A DNA stretch of 10,333 bases from Caulobacteraceae bacterium (GTDB taxonomy: Bacteria; Pseudomonadota; Alphaproteobacteria; Caulobacterales; Caulobacteraceae), in the NCBI GenBank assembly GCA_947456005.1, contig CANGRP010000071.1, forward strand, positions 1 through 10,333, read 5' to 3'. Positions 1-6,050 of the stretch are shown piece after piece (positions within the stretch are counted from its first letter, which is position 1; each line of letters starts with the position of its first letter). A program made the translations under genes and the position numbers. The notes below the pieces were generated by a model that saw nothing but the letters and a program-made list of their open reading frames with translations, made no database searches and was not told where the DNA came from.

Positions 1-127
1 CGACAAGCAGGCGGTCGGCGAGATCGCCGCGCGCATTCGTCGGATCCGCCCGCCCGAGCCTTACAAGGGCAAGGGTGTTCGCTATCTCGGCGAGAAGGTC
101 CGTCGCAAGGAAGGCAAGAAGAAGTAG
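1..127 (+). CDS. rplF: 50S ribosomal protein L6, C-terminal fragment
   Basis: Only the last 41 codons are in the window; the reading frame begins at base 2 and ends with TAG at 125-127. The visible tail contains RPPEPYKGKGVRYLGEKVRR and ends in EGKKK. This is the characteristic C-terminus of bacterial L6, which binds 23S rRNA near the sarcin-ricin loop and the factor-binding site of the large subunit. The gene is cut by the window edge, so nothing can be said about its start. It is followed three bases later by rplR, the normal spc-operon order. The lysine-rich tail overlaps the region that would supply the ribosome binding site of rplR. Confidence 0.95.
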   Translation, partial: DKQAVGEIAARIRRIRPPEPYKGKGVRYLGEKVRRKEGKKK

Positions 128-130
128 GCC

Positions 131-487
131 ATGGCTGTCTCCACCCGTGACTCCGCCAAGCGGCGCGCCGAGCGCACCCGCATCCGGCTCCGCAAGCTGG
201 CCAACGGCCGGCCGCGTCTCTCCGTGTTCCGTTCGTCCAAGAACATCTACGCCCAGGTCATCGATGACGAGAAGGGCGTGACGCTCGCCTCGGCTTCGAC
301 CCTCGAGGGCGACGCGCCCCAGAAGGGTTCCGACAAGGCCGCAGCGGCCCGGATCGGGGCTCTCGTGGCGCAGCGCGCTATCGAGAAGGGCGTGAAAGAG
401 GTCGTCTTCGATCGGGGCGGCTACATCTATCACGGCCGGGTCAAGGCCCTGGCCGACGCCGCGCGTGAAGCCGGCCTGAACTTCTAG
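131..487 (+). CDS. rplR: 50S ribosomal protein L18
   Basis: A 118-residue protein, the normal length for bacterial L18, which binds 5S rRNA together with L5 and anchors it to the central protuberance of the large subunit. The basic N-terminus (residues 1-30, rich in Arg and Lys) is followed by RPRLSVFRSSKNIYAQVIDD, then a central helix (SDKAAAARIGALVAQRA) and the family ending DRGGYIYHGRVKALADAARE near residues 94-113. The ATG lies three bases after the rplF stop and has no strong Shine-Dalgarno sequence; the purine-rich end of rplF (around 107-124) probably serves, with translational coupling. Identification is by recalled family motifs and by position between rplF and rpsE; both agree. Confidence 0.97.
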   Translation: MAVSTRDSAKRRAERTRIRLRKLANGRPRLSVFRSSKNIYAQVIDDEKGVTLASASTLEGDAPQKGSDKAAAARIGALVAQRAIEKGVKEVVFDRGGYIYHGRVKALADAAREAGLNF

Positions 488-497
488 GGGTAACGTG

Positions 498-1100
498 ATG
501 GCTCGTGGCAACGAACAACGTGGCGAGGGCGGACAGCGCCGCGGACGGGACCGGGGCGCCCCCGCAGAGGAGCGCGCCGAATCCGACATCGTCGAGAAGC
601 TGGTTCACATCAACCGCGTTGCGGCGACCGTGAAGGGGGGCCGCAGGTTCTCCTTCGCCGCGTTGATGGTTGTGGGTGACCAGAAGGGCCGGGTCGGCTT
701 CGGCCACGGCAAGGCCCGCGAAGTCCCGGAGGCCATTCGCAAGGCCACCGAGGAGGCCAAGAAGACGATGATCCGCGTGCCGCTCCGCGAGAGCCGCACC
801 TTGCACCATGACGGCGCTGGCCGCTGGGGCGCGGGCAAGGTCATGGTCCGCTCTGCGCCTCCCGGCACCGGCGTGATCGCAGGCGGACCGATGCGGGCCG
901 TGCTTGAGACCCTGGGCGTCCAGGACGTCGTGGGCAAGTCGGTCGGATCGTCCAACCCCTACAACATGGTCCGTGCGACCTTCGAGGCGCTGAAGGCCCA
1001 GTCTTCTCCGCGCCAGATCGCCTCCAAGCGGGGCAAGAAGGTCGCCGAGGTCCTTGGCCGCCGCGCTGACGGCGCCTCGGCCGTCGCCGACGGAGAATGA
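498..1100 (+). CDS. rpsE: 30S ribosomal protein S5
   Basis: A 200-residue protein, longer than E. coli S5 (167), mostly because of a hydrophilic Gly/Arg/Glu-rich N-terminal extension of about 30 residues and a short C-terminal tail. The S5 double-stranded-RNA-binding domain spans about residues 30-96 (KLVHINRVAATVKGGRRFSF, then VGFGHGKAREVPEAI). The second domain follows (GAGKVMVRSAPPGTGVIAGG, then VGKSVGSSNPYNMVRATFEA). S5 sits at the mRNA entry side of the 30S subunit and affects decoding accuracy; the loop near residues 46-50 is the place where spectinomycin-resistance changes occur in other bacteria. A GTG at 495 directly precedes the ATG at 498. I chose ATG because AGGGG at 486-490 is then seven bases away and the protein begins MARGNE. 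Confidence 0.96.
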   Translation: MARGNEQRGEGGQRRGRDRGAPAEERAESDIVEKLVHINRVAATVKGGRRFSFAALMVVGDQKGRVGFGHGKAREVPEAIRKATEEAKKTMIRVPLRESRTLHHDGAGRWGAGKVMVRSAPPGTGVIAGGPMRAVLETLGVQDVVGKSVGSSNPYNMVRATFEALKAQSSPRQIASKRGKKVAEVLGRRADGASAVADGE

Positions 1101-1102
1101 GC

Positions 1103-1282
1103 ATGACCAAGGTCACCGTTCGTCAGATCGCCAGCCCCATCCGGCGCAAGAAGGACCAGCGCGCGACCCTCGTCGGCCTGGGCCTCAACCGCATTGGTCG
1201 GGTCTCAACCCTCGACGACACGCCGTCCGTGCGGGGCATGATCGCCAAGGTCCACCACCTGGTCGAGGTGGTGTCCGCCTGA
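1103..1282 (+). CDS. rpmD: 50S ribosomal protein L30
   Basis: A 59-residue protein, the usual size for bacterial L30, a single-domain 23S rRNA-binding protein of the large subunit. The sequence shows the family core VTVRQIASPIRRKKDQRATL, then GLGLNRIGRVSTLDDTPSVR and an ending in GMIAKVHHLVEVV. Two in-frame ATGs exist: one at 1097 overlaps the rpsE stop as ATGA, the other is at 1103. GGAG at 1092-1095 is only one base from the first but seven bases from the second, so 1103 is preferred. The gene is the last of the tightly packed rplR-rpsE-rpmD group; an 88-base gap follows. Confidence 0.95.
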   Translation: MTKVTVRQIASPIRRKKDQRATLVGLGLNRIGRVSTLDDTPSVRGMIAKVHHLVEVVSA

Positions 1283-1370
1283 CTTCCGGCGGGGCTCTGG
1301 TCCCGCCTTCGACCCCGTCAAAGCCGAGTCGGGCCTTTGCCCGGCGACAGATCTCAGGAGAGAGGCGCCC
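1283..1370 (+). other. rpmD-rplO intergenic gap with two possible hairpins
   Basis: This 88-base gap is longer than those before it. Two stem-loops can be drawn on the + strand: GGCGGG at 1288-1293 with CCCGCC at 1302-1307 (8-base loop), and GTCGGGC at 1328-1334 with GCCCGGC at 1339-1345 (one G-U pair, CTTT loop). Neither is followed by a T-run, so neither looks like an intrinsic terminator. The second ends ten bases before the AGGAG at 1356-1360 used by rplO. A GANTC site (GAGTC, 1326-1330) is present. In DNA this rich in G and C such stems can arise by chance. Confidence 0.4.
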
Positions 1371-1883
1371 ATGACCAAGCTCAATGAACTCGCCCCGCGC
1401 CCAGGTTCCGTGAAGGGCCGCATGCGCGTTGGCCGCGGCCCGGGCTCTGGTAAGGGCAAGACCGCCGGTCGCGGCGTGAAGGGCCAGAAGTCCCGGACAG
1501 GCGTGTCCATCGCCGGTTTCGAGGGCGGCCAGATGCCGCTGCACATGCGGATGCCGAAGCGCGGTTTCAACAATCCGTTCGCCCTGGAGTTCGCCGAGGT
1601 CAACCTCTGGCGCCTGGAACAGGCGGTGGCGGCTGGGAAGCTGGACGCCAAGGCTCCCGTGGATGCCACGGCCCTCGTGGCCGCGGGCGTGATCCGTCGT
1701 CCGCTGGACGGGGTGAAGCTGCTGGGCAAGGGTGAACTCAAAGCCAAGCTCAACCTGACCGTCTACGCCGCTTCTGCCGCCGCCAAGGCGGCGGTGGAGA
1801 AGGCCGGCGGCTCCGTCACGACCACGGCCCCCGTCGATACCGGCGAGCCCAAGGGGAAGCTGCAGAAGAAGGTTCGCGCCTGA
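1371..1883 (+). CDS. rplO: 50S ribosomal protein L15
   Basis: A 170-residue protein, somewhat longer than E. coli L15 (144) because of an extended C-terminus, as is usual in alphaproteobacteria. L15 is a late-assembly 50S protein whose extended basic N-terminus penetrates the 23S rRNA. Key stretches are MTKLNELAPRPGSVKGRMRV, the Gly/Lys/Arg-rich GRGPGSGKGKTAGRGVKGQK at about residues 22-41, FEGGQMPLHMRMPKRGFNN at about 49-67, and a globular C-terminal half including VKLLGKGELKAKLNLTVYAA. The ATG at 1371 is preceded by AGGAG at 1356-1360 and AGAGG at 1361-1365, which fixes the start. It lies directly upstream of secY, the conserved spc-operon order. Confidence 0.96.
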   Translation: MTKLNELAPRPGSVKGRMRVGRGPGSGKGKTAGRGVKGQKSRTGVSIAGFEGGQMPLHMRMPKRGFNNPFALEFAEVNLWRLEQAVAAGKLDAKAPVDATALVAAGVIRRPLDGVKLLGKGELKAKLNLTVYAASAAAKAAVEKAGGSVTTTAPVDTGEPKGKLQKKVRA

Positions 1884-1893
1884 TCCAGCGGTC

Positions 1894-1927
1894 GTGGACC
1901 GGCAAGGGCTGACAGTCCGCCGGCCAC
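1894..1927 (+). other. imperfect hairpin in the rplO-secY gap
   Basis: GTGGACCGGC at 1894-1903 pairs with GCCGGCCAC at 1919-1927 as a nine-base-pair stem with a single bulged A (1898) and a 15-base loop. It occupies the middle of the 80-base gap between rplO and secY. No T-run follows, so it does not look like an intrinsic terminator. It could be a processing or translation-modulating structure, or chance pairing in GC-rich DNA. The secY ribosome binding site, GAGG at 1953-1956, lies well downstream and is not covered by it. Confidence 0.35.
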
Positions 1928-1963
1928 ACCCTATCTTGGACCGGTCATCAGTGAGGGCGTCCC

Positions 1964-3313
1964 ATGGCTTCGGCCGCTGAGCAGCTTGCCGCAAACATGA
2001 ACTTCGGCGCCTTCCAGAAGGCGACCGAGCTTCACAAGCGGATCCTCTTCACTCTGATGGTGTTGGTGGTCTACCGGCTCGGGACCTACCTGCCGATACC
2101 GGGGATCGACGCGGCGGCCTTTGCCGCCGCCTTTCAGGGGCAGTCCCAGGGCATTCTGGGAATGTTCAATCTTTTCTCCGGCGGCGCCGTGGAGCGGATG
2201 GCGGTTTTCGCCCTGAATGTCGGCCCCTACATTTCCGCCTCGATCATCGTCCAGCTCCTCGGCTCCGTCTATCCGCCGTGGGAAAAGCTGCGGAAGGAAG
2301 GCGGCGAGGCGGGGCGCAAGACCCTCAACCAGTACACCCGCTATCTGACGGTAGTCCTGGCGATCGTGCAGGCGGCGGCGATAGCGGCCAGCCTGCAGGC
2401 GACGCCCGGCCTGGTGGTGAACCCCGGCCCGTTCTTCTCGATATCGACCATCGTGACCCTCACCGGCGGCACCATGCTGCTGATGTGGATGGGCGAACAG
2501 ATCACCAGCCGGGGTGTCGGCAACGGCGTCTCACTGATCATCTTCGCCGGGATTGTCGCCGGTCTCCCGACGGGCGTCATGCAGCTTCTGACGGTCATGC
2601 GGACCGGTCAGATCTCCAGCTTCGGCGGGGTCATGATCCTCGTACTGGCCATCGCCGTGGTCTTCGCCATTGTCTTCATGGAGCGGTCCCAGCGGCGGAT
2701 CCTGGTGCAGTATCCCAAGCGTCAGCAGGGAAACCGGATGTTTGGGGGTGAAAGTTCCTTCCTGCCCCTGAAGGTCAACACCGCCGGGGTGATTCCGCCG
2801 ATCTTCGCCTCGTCCCTTCTTCTGTTGCCAGCGACGGCGATGGGCTTCCTGGCCACAGCGAACCTGCCCCAGTGGCTCCAGTGGATGCCGGGGGCCGTCG
2901 CCCAGCTTCAGCACGGACAGCCCGTGTTCATGGTCTTCTACGGCGCGCTGATCGTCTTCTTCTGCTTCTTTTACACCTCGATCGTGTTCAATCCCGATGA
3001 GACGGCCGAGAACCTCCGCAAGTATGGAGGCTTCATCCCCGGGATTTCACCGGGCAAGCGCACGGCGACCTATCTGGATTATGTCCTCACTCGCCTGACC
3101 GTCATCGGCGCCGCCTACATCGCCGCCGTATGCCTTCTGCCTGAGGCCCTCATCGCGTTTTACAAGGCGCCCTTCTACCTCGGCGGGACGTCGATCCTGA
3201 TCGTCGTGAGCGTCACCATGGACACGGTGACCCAAATCCAGTCTCATTTGCTCTCTCACCAGTATGAGGGGCTCATCCGGAAGTCGCGTCTCCGCGGCGG
3301 ACGGGAGCGTTAG
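1964..3313 (+). CDS. secY: protein translocase subunit SecY
   Basis: A 449-residue polytopic inner-membrane protein, close to E. coli SecY (443), forming the protein-conducting channel with SecE and SecG and driven by SecA or the ribosome. The hydrophobicity pattern fits the ten-helix fold: helix 1 at about 27-47 ending YLPIPGID, the plug region at about 64-76 (LGMFNLFSGGAVE), MWMGEQITSRGVGNGVSLII at about 174-193, cytoplasmic loop C4 near 241-272 (RRILVQYPKRQQGNR, then LPLKVNTAGVIPPIFASS), loop C5 at about 343-375, and a last helix LGGTSILIVVSVTMD with a basic tail. In C5 the family motif PGIRPG reads PGISPG, so the arginine matching E. coli R357 is Ser362. The start ATG at 1964 has GAGG at 1953-1956. 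No rpmJ follows; adk does. Confidence 0.97.
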   Translation: MASAAEQLAANMNFGAFQKATELHKRILFTLMVLVVYRLGTYLPIPGIDAAAFAAAFQGQSQGILGMFNLFSGGAVERMAVFALNVGPYISASIIVQLLGSVYPPWEKLRKEGGEAGRKTLNQYTRYLTVVLAIVQAAAIAASLQATPGLVVNPGPFFSISTIVTLTGGTMLLMWMGEQITSRGVGNGVSLIIFAGIVAGLPTGVMQLLTVMRTGQISSFGGVMILVLAIAVVFAIVFMERSQRRILVQYPKRQQGNRMFGGESSFLPLKVNTAGVIPPIFASSLLLLPATAMGFLATANLPQWLQWMPGAVAQLQHGQPVFMVFYGALIVFFCFFYTSIVFNPDETAENLRKYGGFIPGISPGKRTATYLDYVLTRLTVIGAAYIAAVCLLPEALIAFYKAPFYLGGTSILIVVSVTMDTVTQIQSHLLSHQYEGLIRKSRLRGGRER

Positions 3314-3331
3314 GCGGACAGACGCAATCAA

Positions 3332-3349
3332 CGGCCCGGGACAGGGTCG
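3332..3349 (+). other. weak hairpin before the adk ribosome binding site
   Basis: CGGCCC at 3332-3337 can pair with GGGTCG at 3344-3349 (six pairs, one G-U, six-base loop) within the 56-base gap between secY and adk. The adk Shine-Dalgarno sequence GGGGAG (3356-3361) begins six bases further on. No T-run follows, so it is not a terminator. Taken alone this is weak evidence of function. Confidence 0.2.
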
Positions 3350-3369
3350 GACGACGGGGAGCGGCGCAC

Positions 3370-3936
3370 ATGAACCTCATCCTTTTCGGGCCGCCTGCGG
3401 CGGGCAAGGGCACCCAGGCCAAGCGGCTCGTGGAGACCCGCAACATGGTGCAGCTGTCCACCGGCGACATGCTCCGCGCCGCCATCGCCTCTGGCTCTGA
3501 GCTCGGCAAGAGGGTCGAAGGCGTGATGCAGCGCGGCGAGCTGGTGACGGATGAGATCGTTGTCGCCCTGATCGAGGAACGCCTGCCCGAGGCCGAGGCC
3601 GCGGGTGGGGCCATCTTCGACGGCTTTCCCCGCACCCTCGCCCAGGCCGAGGCGCTGGACGCCATGCTGAGGGGCAGGGGGGCCGCCATTGACCTGGTCC
3701 TCCGCCTCAGGGTCGATGACCAGGCCTTGACCGAGCGGATCGCCGGGCGTTTTGCAGCGTCCGGTCGGCCCGACGATAATCCCGAAAGCTTTAAGGTCCG
3801 TCTGAGCGCCTACAACGCCCAGACGGCGCCCCTGATTCCCTACTATGCGGACGCAGGGAAGCTTGTGGAGGTCGACGGTATGGGGTCGATCGAAACTGTG
3901 GCCGCCGCCATCGATGACGCTCTGGGGCGTGCCTGA
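3370..3936 (+). CDS. adk: adenylate kinase, short form
   Basis: A 188-residue cytoplasmic nucleoside monophosphate kinase that interconverts ATP plus AMP with two ADP. The P-loop is GPPAAGKGT at residues 7-15, the AMP-binding part includes LSTGDMLR (29-36) and RGELVTDEIV (55-64), DGFPRT lies at 84-89, and the LID/arginine region runs RIAGRFAASGRPDDNPE at about 123-139. The last is short and lacks the four-cysteine zinc-binding LID of long forms (E. coli Adk is 214 residues), so this is the short type common in alphaproteobacteria. The start ATG has GGGGAG at 3356-3361, eight bases away. The gene follows secY, as in many bacteria, and ends a block before a 219-base gap. Confidence 0.96.
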   Translation: MNLILFGPPAAGKGTQAKRLVETRNMVQLSTGDMLRAAIASGSELGKRVEGVMQRGELVTDEIVVALIEERLPEAEAAGGAIFDGFPRTLAQAEALDAMLRGRGAAIDLVLRLRVDDQALTERIAGRFAASGRPDDNPESFKVRLSAYNAQTAPLIPYYADAGKLVEVDGMGSIETVAAAIDDALGRA

Positions 3937-3975
3937 AGGAAGACGTCCGGGGTCCGGCGCCTATGGGACGCTGGA

Positions 3976-3998
3976 TCCTTCGGACCTGCTCCGAAGGA
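3976..3998 (+). other. perfect 9-bp hairpin in the adk-rpsM gap
   Basis: TCCTTCGGA at 3976-3984 pairs perfectly with TCCGAAGGA at 3990-3998 around the five-base loop CCTGC. It lies 40 bases after the adk stop. The following sequence (GTCGGGGAGCGTAG) has no T-run, so it is not a standard intrinsic terminator on either strand. It could be an RNA-processing or transcript-stabilising structure at the end of the spc transcript, or a protein-binding dyad in DNA. The stem is perfect and not purely GC, which makes chance less likely than for the other gap hairpins. Confidence 0.5.
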
Positions 3999-4031
3999 GT
4001 CGGGGAGCGTAGAAAAATGGCGCCCATGCCA

Positions 4032-4060
4032 TTGACGAGAAGGGTTCTATTCCATACACG
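4032..4060 (+). promoter_or_regulatory. possible housekeeping promoter for rpsM-rpsK-rpoA-rplQ
   Basis: TTGACG at 4032-4037 matches the -35 element of the alphaproteobacterial housekeeping sigma factor, the TTGACG core recorded for Caulobacter. A 17-base spacer leads to TACACG at 4055-4060, a partial -10 match (T, A and the fourth-position A). It lies in the longest gap of the ribosomal block, about 95 bases before the rpsM start, where the alpha operon often has its own promoter. The -35 half is good and the -10 half is poor. The alternative is that rpsM is simply read through from the spc operon. Confidence 0.4.
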
Positions 4061-4063
4061 AGG

Positions 4064-4086
4064 CCCTTCCGCGAAACGCGCGAGGG
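4064..4086 (+). other. imperfect hairpin in the rpsM upstream region
   Basis: CCCTT at 4064-4068 pairs with GAGGG at 4082-4086 except that the pair nearest the loop is T-G. A single C-C mismatch (4069/4081) follows, then CGCG at 4070-4073 pairs with CGCG at 4077-4080 around an AAA loop. Placement is awkward: a transcript starting from the proposed promoter at 4032-4060 would begin near 4067 and lose the base of the stem. The full structure would therefore form only on read-through RNA from adk. Confidence 0.3.
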
Positions 4087-4120
4087 ACGTTCTGGCCTTT
4101 TGACCCGGTCAGGGCGACGC

Positions 4121-4145
4121 TCGCGCATCTTTGCGTGACTAGGAG
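4121..4145 (+). promoter_or_regulatory. hairpin abutting the rpsM ribosome binding site
   Basis: TCGCGCA at 4121-4127 pairs with TGCGTGA at 4132-4138 (seven pairs, one G-U, TCTT tetraloop). Two bases later comes the Shine-Dalgarno sequence AGGAG (4141-4145), which serves the GTG start at 4156 with a ten-base spacing. A stem stacked this close to the ribosome binding site could modulate translation initiation of rpsM. That is inference from position; no factor is identified. Confidence 0.4.
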
Positions 4146-4155
4146 AGCATCAGAC

Positions 4156-4524
4156 GTGGCCCGTATAGCCGGCGTAAACATCCCCACGAACAAGCGCGTT
4201 GTGATCGCGCTTCAGTACATTCATGGCATCGGCCAGGCTAAGGCCGCCGAGATCGTGAGCAAGGTCGGAATCGAGGATTCCCGACGCGTCAATCAGTTGA
4301 GCGACGCCGAGGTCCTGCAGATCCGTGAGGCCATCGACCGTGACTACACGGTCGAGGGCGACCTGCGCCGCGATACCGCCGTCAACATCAAGAGGCTGAT
4401 GGATCTGGCCTGTTACCGGGGGCTGCGTCACCGCAAGGGCCTCCCGGTCCGGGGACAGCGCACCCATACCAACGCCCGGACCCGCAAGGGCCCGGCCAAG
4501 CCGATCGCCGGCAAGAAGAAGTAA
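4156..4524 (+). CDS. rpsM: 30S ribosomal protein S13
   Basis: A 122-residue protein of the 30S head that contacts the P-site tRNA and L5 across the subunit bridge. The sequence begins MARIAGVNIPTNKRVVIALQ, with the helix-two-turn-helix core (YIHGIGQAKAAEIVSKVGI), then EGDLRRDTAVNIKRLMDLAC, YRGLRHRKGLPVRGQRTHT and the basic tail NARTRKGPAKPIAGKKK that reaches the tRNA. The start is GTG at 4156, because the mature family N-terminus is MARIAG and AGGAG lies at 4141-4145. An in-frame GTG at 4135 would add seven residues atypical of the family and would place that Shine-Dalgarno sequence inside the gene. It opens the alpha operon, which here lacks rpsD (S4). Confidence 0.96.
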   Translation: MARIAGVNIPTNKRVVIALQYIHGIGQAKAAEIVSKVGIEDSRRVNQLSDAEVLQIREAIDRDYTVEGDLRRDTAVNIKRLMDLACYRGLRHRKGLPVRGQRTHTNARTRKGPAKPIAGKKK

Positions 4525-4536
4525 GAGAAACAAGCG

Positions 4537-4926
4537 ATGGCCAAGGAACCGGCTCGCGTCAAAAGGCGCGAACGCAAGAACATCACCTCCGGCGTGGCGC
4601 ATGTGAACGCCTCGTTCAACAACACCATGATCACCATCACGGATGCGCAGGGGAACGCCATTTCCTGGTCTTCCGCCGGCACGATGGGGTTCAAGGGGTC
4701 CCGGAAGTCCACGCCTTACGCCGCCCAGATGGCTGCCGAGGACGCAGGCCGGAAGGCGGCGGAGCACGGGGTGAAGACCCTCGAGGTCAATGTGTCCGGC
4801 CCTGGGTCCGGCCGTGAATCCGCTCTCCGGGCGCTTCAGGCGGTCGGGATGACAATCACGACGATCCGCGACGTGACGCCCATCCCGCACAATGGTTGCC
4901 GCCCGCCGAAGCGGCGGCGAGTCTAA
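4537..4926 (+). CDS. rpsK: 30S ribosomal protein S11
   Basis: A 129-residue protein, the usual length for S11, which lies on the 30S platform near the mRNA exit and helps shape the E site. Family blocks are NITSGVAHVNASFNNTMITI at about residues 15-34, WSSAGTMGFKGSRKSTPYAA at about 45-64, VSGPGSGRESALRALQAVG, and the C-terminal HNGCRPPKRRRV. The start ATG lies twelve bases after the rpsM stop with only a weak purine stretch (AAGAGAAA) before it, so translation is probably coupled to rpsM. No residues look unusual for the family. Confidence 0.97.
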   Translation: MAKEPARVKRRERKNITSGVAHVNASFNNTMITITDAQGNAISWSSAGTMGFKGSRKSTPYAAQMAAEDAGRKAAEHGVKTLEVNVSGPGSGRESALRALQAVGMTITTIRDVTPIPHNGCRPPKRRRV

Positions 4927-4951
4927 GCCGTAAGATATCGCATTTCTCCTT

Positions 4952-4979
4952 CGACGGGCTGCGCTATCCGCGTCCGTTG
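4952..4979 (+). other. imperfect hairpin before rpoA
   Basis: CGACGG at 4952-4957 pairs with CCGTTG at 4974-4979 (six pairs, one G-U). An inner GCG/CGC stem (4961-4963 with 4969-4971) closes a CTATC loop, leaving a small internal loop. It fills much of the 79-base rpsK-rpoA gap and ends eleven bases before the rpoA Shine-Dalgarno GAGGGA (4991-4996). No T-run follows, so it is not a terminator. Possible roles are processing or translational control; chance is not excluded. Confidence 0.3.
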
Positions 4980-5005
4980 ATCCTGCGTTCGAGGGACATT
5001 CATCC

Positions 5006-6022
5006 GTGATTGAAAGAAACTGGAACGAACTCATCCGTCCCGAGAAGCCGGCGATCGAGCTTGGCGCCGACCCCGCCCGCAAGGCGCGGCTGGTGGCCGA
5101 GCCCCTGGAGCGCGGTTTCGGCGTGACCCTGGGCAACAGCCTGCGCCGGGTCCTACTCTCGTCGCTTCAGGGCGCTGCGGTGACCGCGGTGCAGATCGAC
5201 GGGGTCGTCCATGAGTTCTCCTCCCTGGAAGGCGTTCGTGAGGACGTCGTCGACATTGTCCTGAACATCAAGCAGCTGGGCCTGCGCATGCACACCGAGG
5301 GTGTGCGCCGCATGACCCTTCGCGCTCAGGGCCCTGGTGCTGTGACCGCCCGGCAGATCGAGACTGGCGCGGACATCGAGATTCTCAATCCCGACCATGT
5401 TCTGTGCACCCTCGATGAGGGCGCCAGCGTCCGGATGGAGTTCACGGTCCAGAACGGCAAGGGCTATGTCCCCGCCGAAATGAACCGGCCTGAGGATGCG
5501 CCGATCGGCCTGATCGCCGTCGACAGCCTTTATTCACCCGTCAAGCGGGTCGCCTACCGGGTCGAGCCGACCCGCCAGGGGCAGAGCCTGGACTATGACA
5601 AGCTGATCATCGAGGTCGAGACCAACGGTGCGGTCTCGCCCGTGGACGCCGTGGCCTACGCCGCCCGGATCCTTCAGGACCAGCTGCAGCTCTTCATCAC
5701 CTTCGAGGAGCCCAAGAAGAAGTCGGATTCCGACTCCAAGCCCGAACTGCCGTTCAACCCGGCCCTCCTGAAGAAGGTCGACGAGCTGGAACTGTCGGTC
5801 CGCTCGGCCAACTGCCTGAAGAACGATAACATCGTCTACATTGGCGACCTGATCCAGAAGACGGAGGCGGAGATGCTCCGCACGCCGAACTTCGGTCGCA
5901 AGTCGCTGAACGAGATCAAGGAAGTGCTCGCCGGCATGAACCTGCATCTCGGCATGGACGTTCCCAACTGGCCGCCTGAGAACATCGAAGAGCTGGCCAA
6001 GAAGTTCGAAGACCAGATGTAA
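5006..6022 (+). CDS. rpoA: DNA-directed RNA polymerase subunit alpha
   Basis: A 338-residue protein, slightly longer than E. coli alpha (329). The N-terminal assembly and dimerisation domain covers about residues 10-235 and includes EPLERGFGVTLGNSLRRVLL at 32-51, the region that dimerises and contacts beta and beta-prime. An acidic and lysine-rich flexible linker lies at about 236-250 (PKKKSDSDSKPELPF). The C-terminal domain (about 252-338) contains ELSVRSANCLKNDNIVYIGD; R266 corresponds to E. coli R265, which contacts UP-element DNA, followed by TPNFGRKSLNEIKEVL and NWPPENIEE. The start is GTG at 5006 with GAGGGA at 4991-4996. The position between rpsK and rplQ is the standard alpha-operon position. 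Confidence 0.97.
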   Translation: MIERNWNELIRPEKPAIELGADPARKARLVAEPLERGFGVTLGNSLRRVLLSSLQGAAVTAVQIDGVVHEFSSLEGVREDVVDIVLNIKQLGLRMHTEGVRRMTLRAQGPGAVTARQIETGADIEILNPDHVLCTLDEGASVRMEFTVQNGKGYVPAEMNRPEDAPIGLIAVDSLYSPVKRVAYRVEPTRQGQSLDYDKLIIEVETNGAVSPVDAVAYAARILQDQLQLFITFEEPKKKSDSDSKPELPFNPALLKKVDELELSVRSANCLKNDNIVYIGDLIQKTEAEMLRTPNFGRKSLNEIKEVLAGMNLHLGMDVPNWPPENIEELAKKFEDQM

Positions 6023-6026
6023 TCCT

Positions 6027-6050
6027 GCGGCGCGTCGCGAGACGCCCCGC
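6027..6050 (+). other. GNRA-capped hairpin in the rpoA-rplQ gap
   Basis: GCGG at 6027-6030 pairs with CCGC at 6047-6050, then comes one C-C mismatch (6031/6046), then GCGTC at 6032-6036 pairs perfectly with GACGC at 6041-6045, closed by the tetraloop GCGA (6037-6040), a GNRA type. The structure fills half of the 46-base gap and ends four bases before GAGGAGAGA (6055-6063), the rplQ ribosome binding site. There is no T-run, so it is not a terminator. A stable tetraloop directly before a ribosomal-protein start fits a regulatory or RNA-stabilising role, which is inference. Confidence 0.5.

Noticed and set aside
1185..1994. A 269-codon - strand open frame opposite rplO
   Set aside because: It is antisense to rpmD, rplO and the secY start, has no recognisable motifs, and has the composition of a shadow frame.
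3370..3936. Truncated adenylate kinase
   Set aside because: The 188-residue length and short LID region match the known short-form Adk, and all nucleotide-binding motifs are present, so this is not a deletion.
3976..3998. Intrinsic terminator after adk
   Set aside because: The hairpin is good, but no T-run follows on either strand. It is listed as a hairpin of unknown role.
4135..4155. In-frame GTG as an alternative, longer start for rpsM
   Set aside because: It would add residues unlike any S13 N-terminus and put the AGGAG ribosome binding site inside the gene. GTG at 4156 gives the family start MARIAG.
4150..5136. A 328-codon - strand open frame opposite rpsM, rpsK and the start of rpoA
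   Set aside because: It mirrors three highly conserved ribosomal and polymerase genes on the + strand and has no domain of its own. It is a codon-bias shadow.
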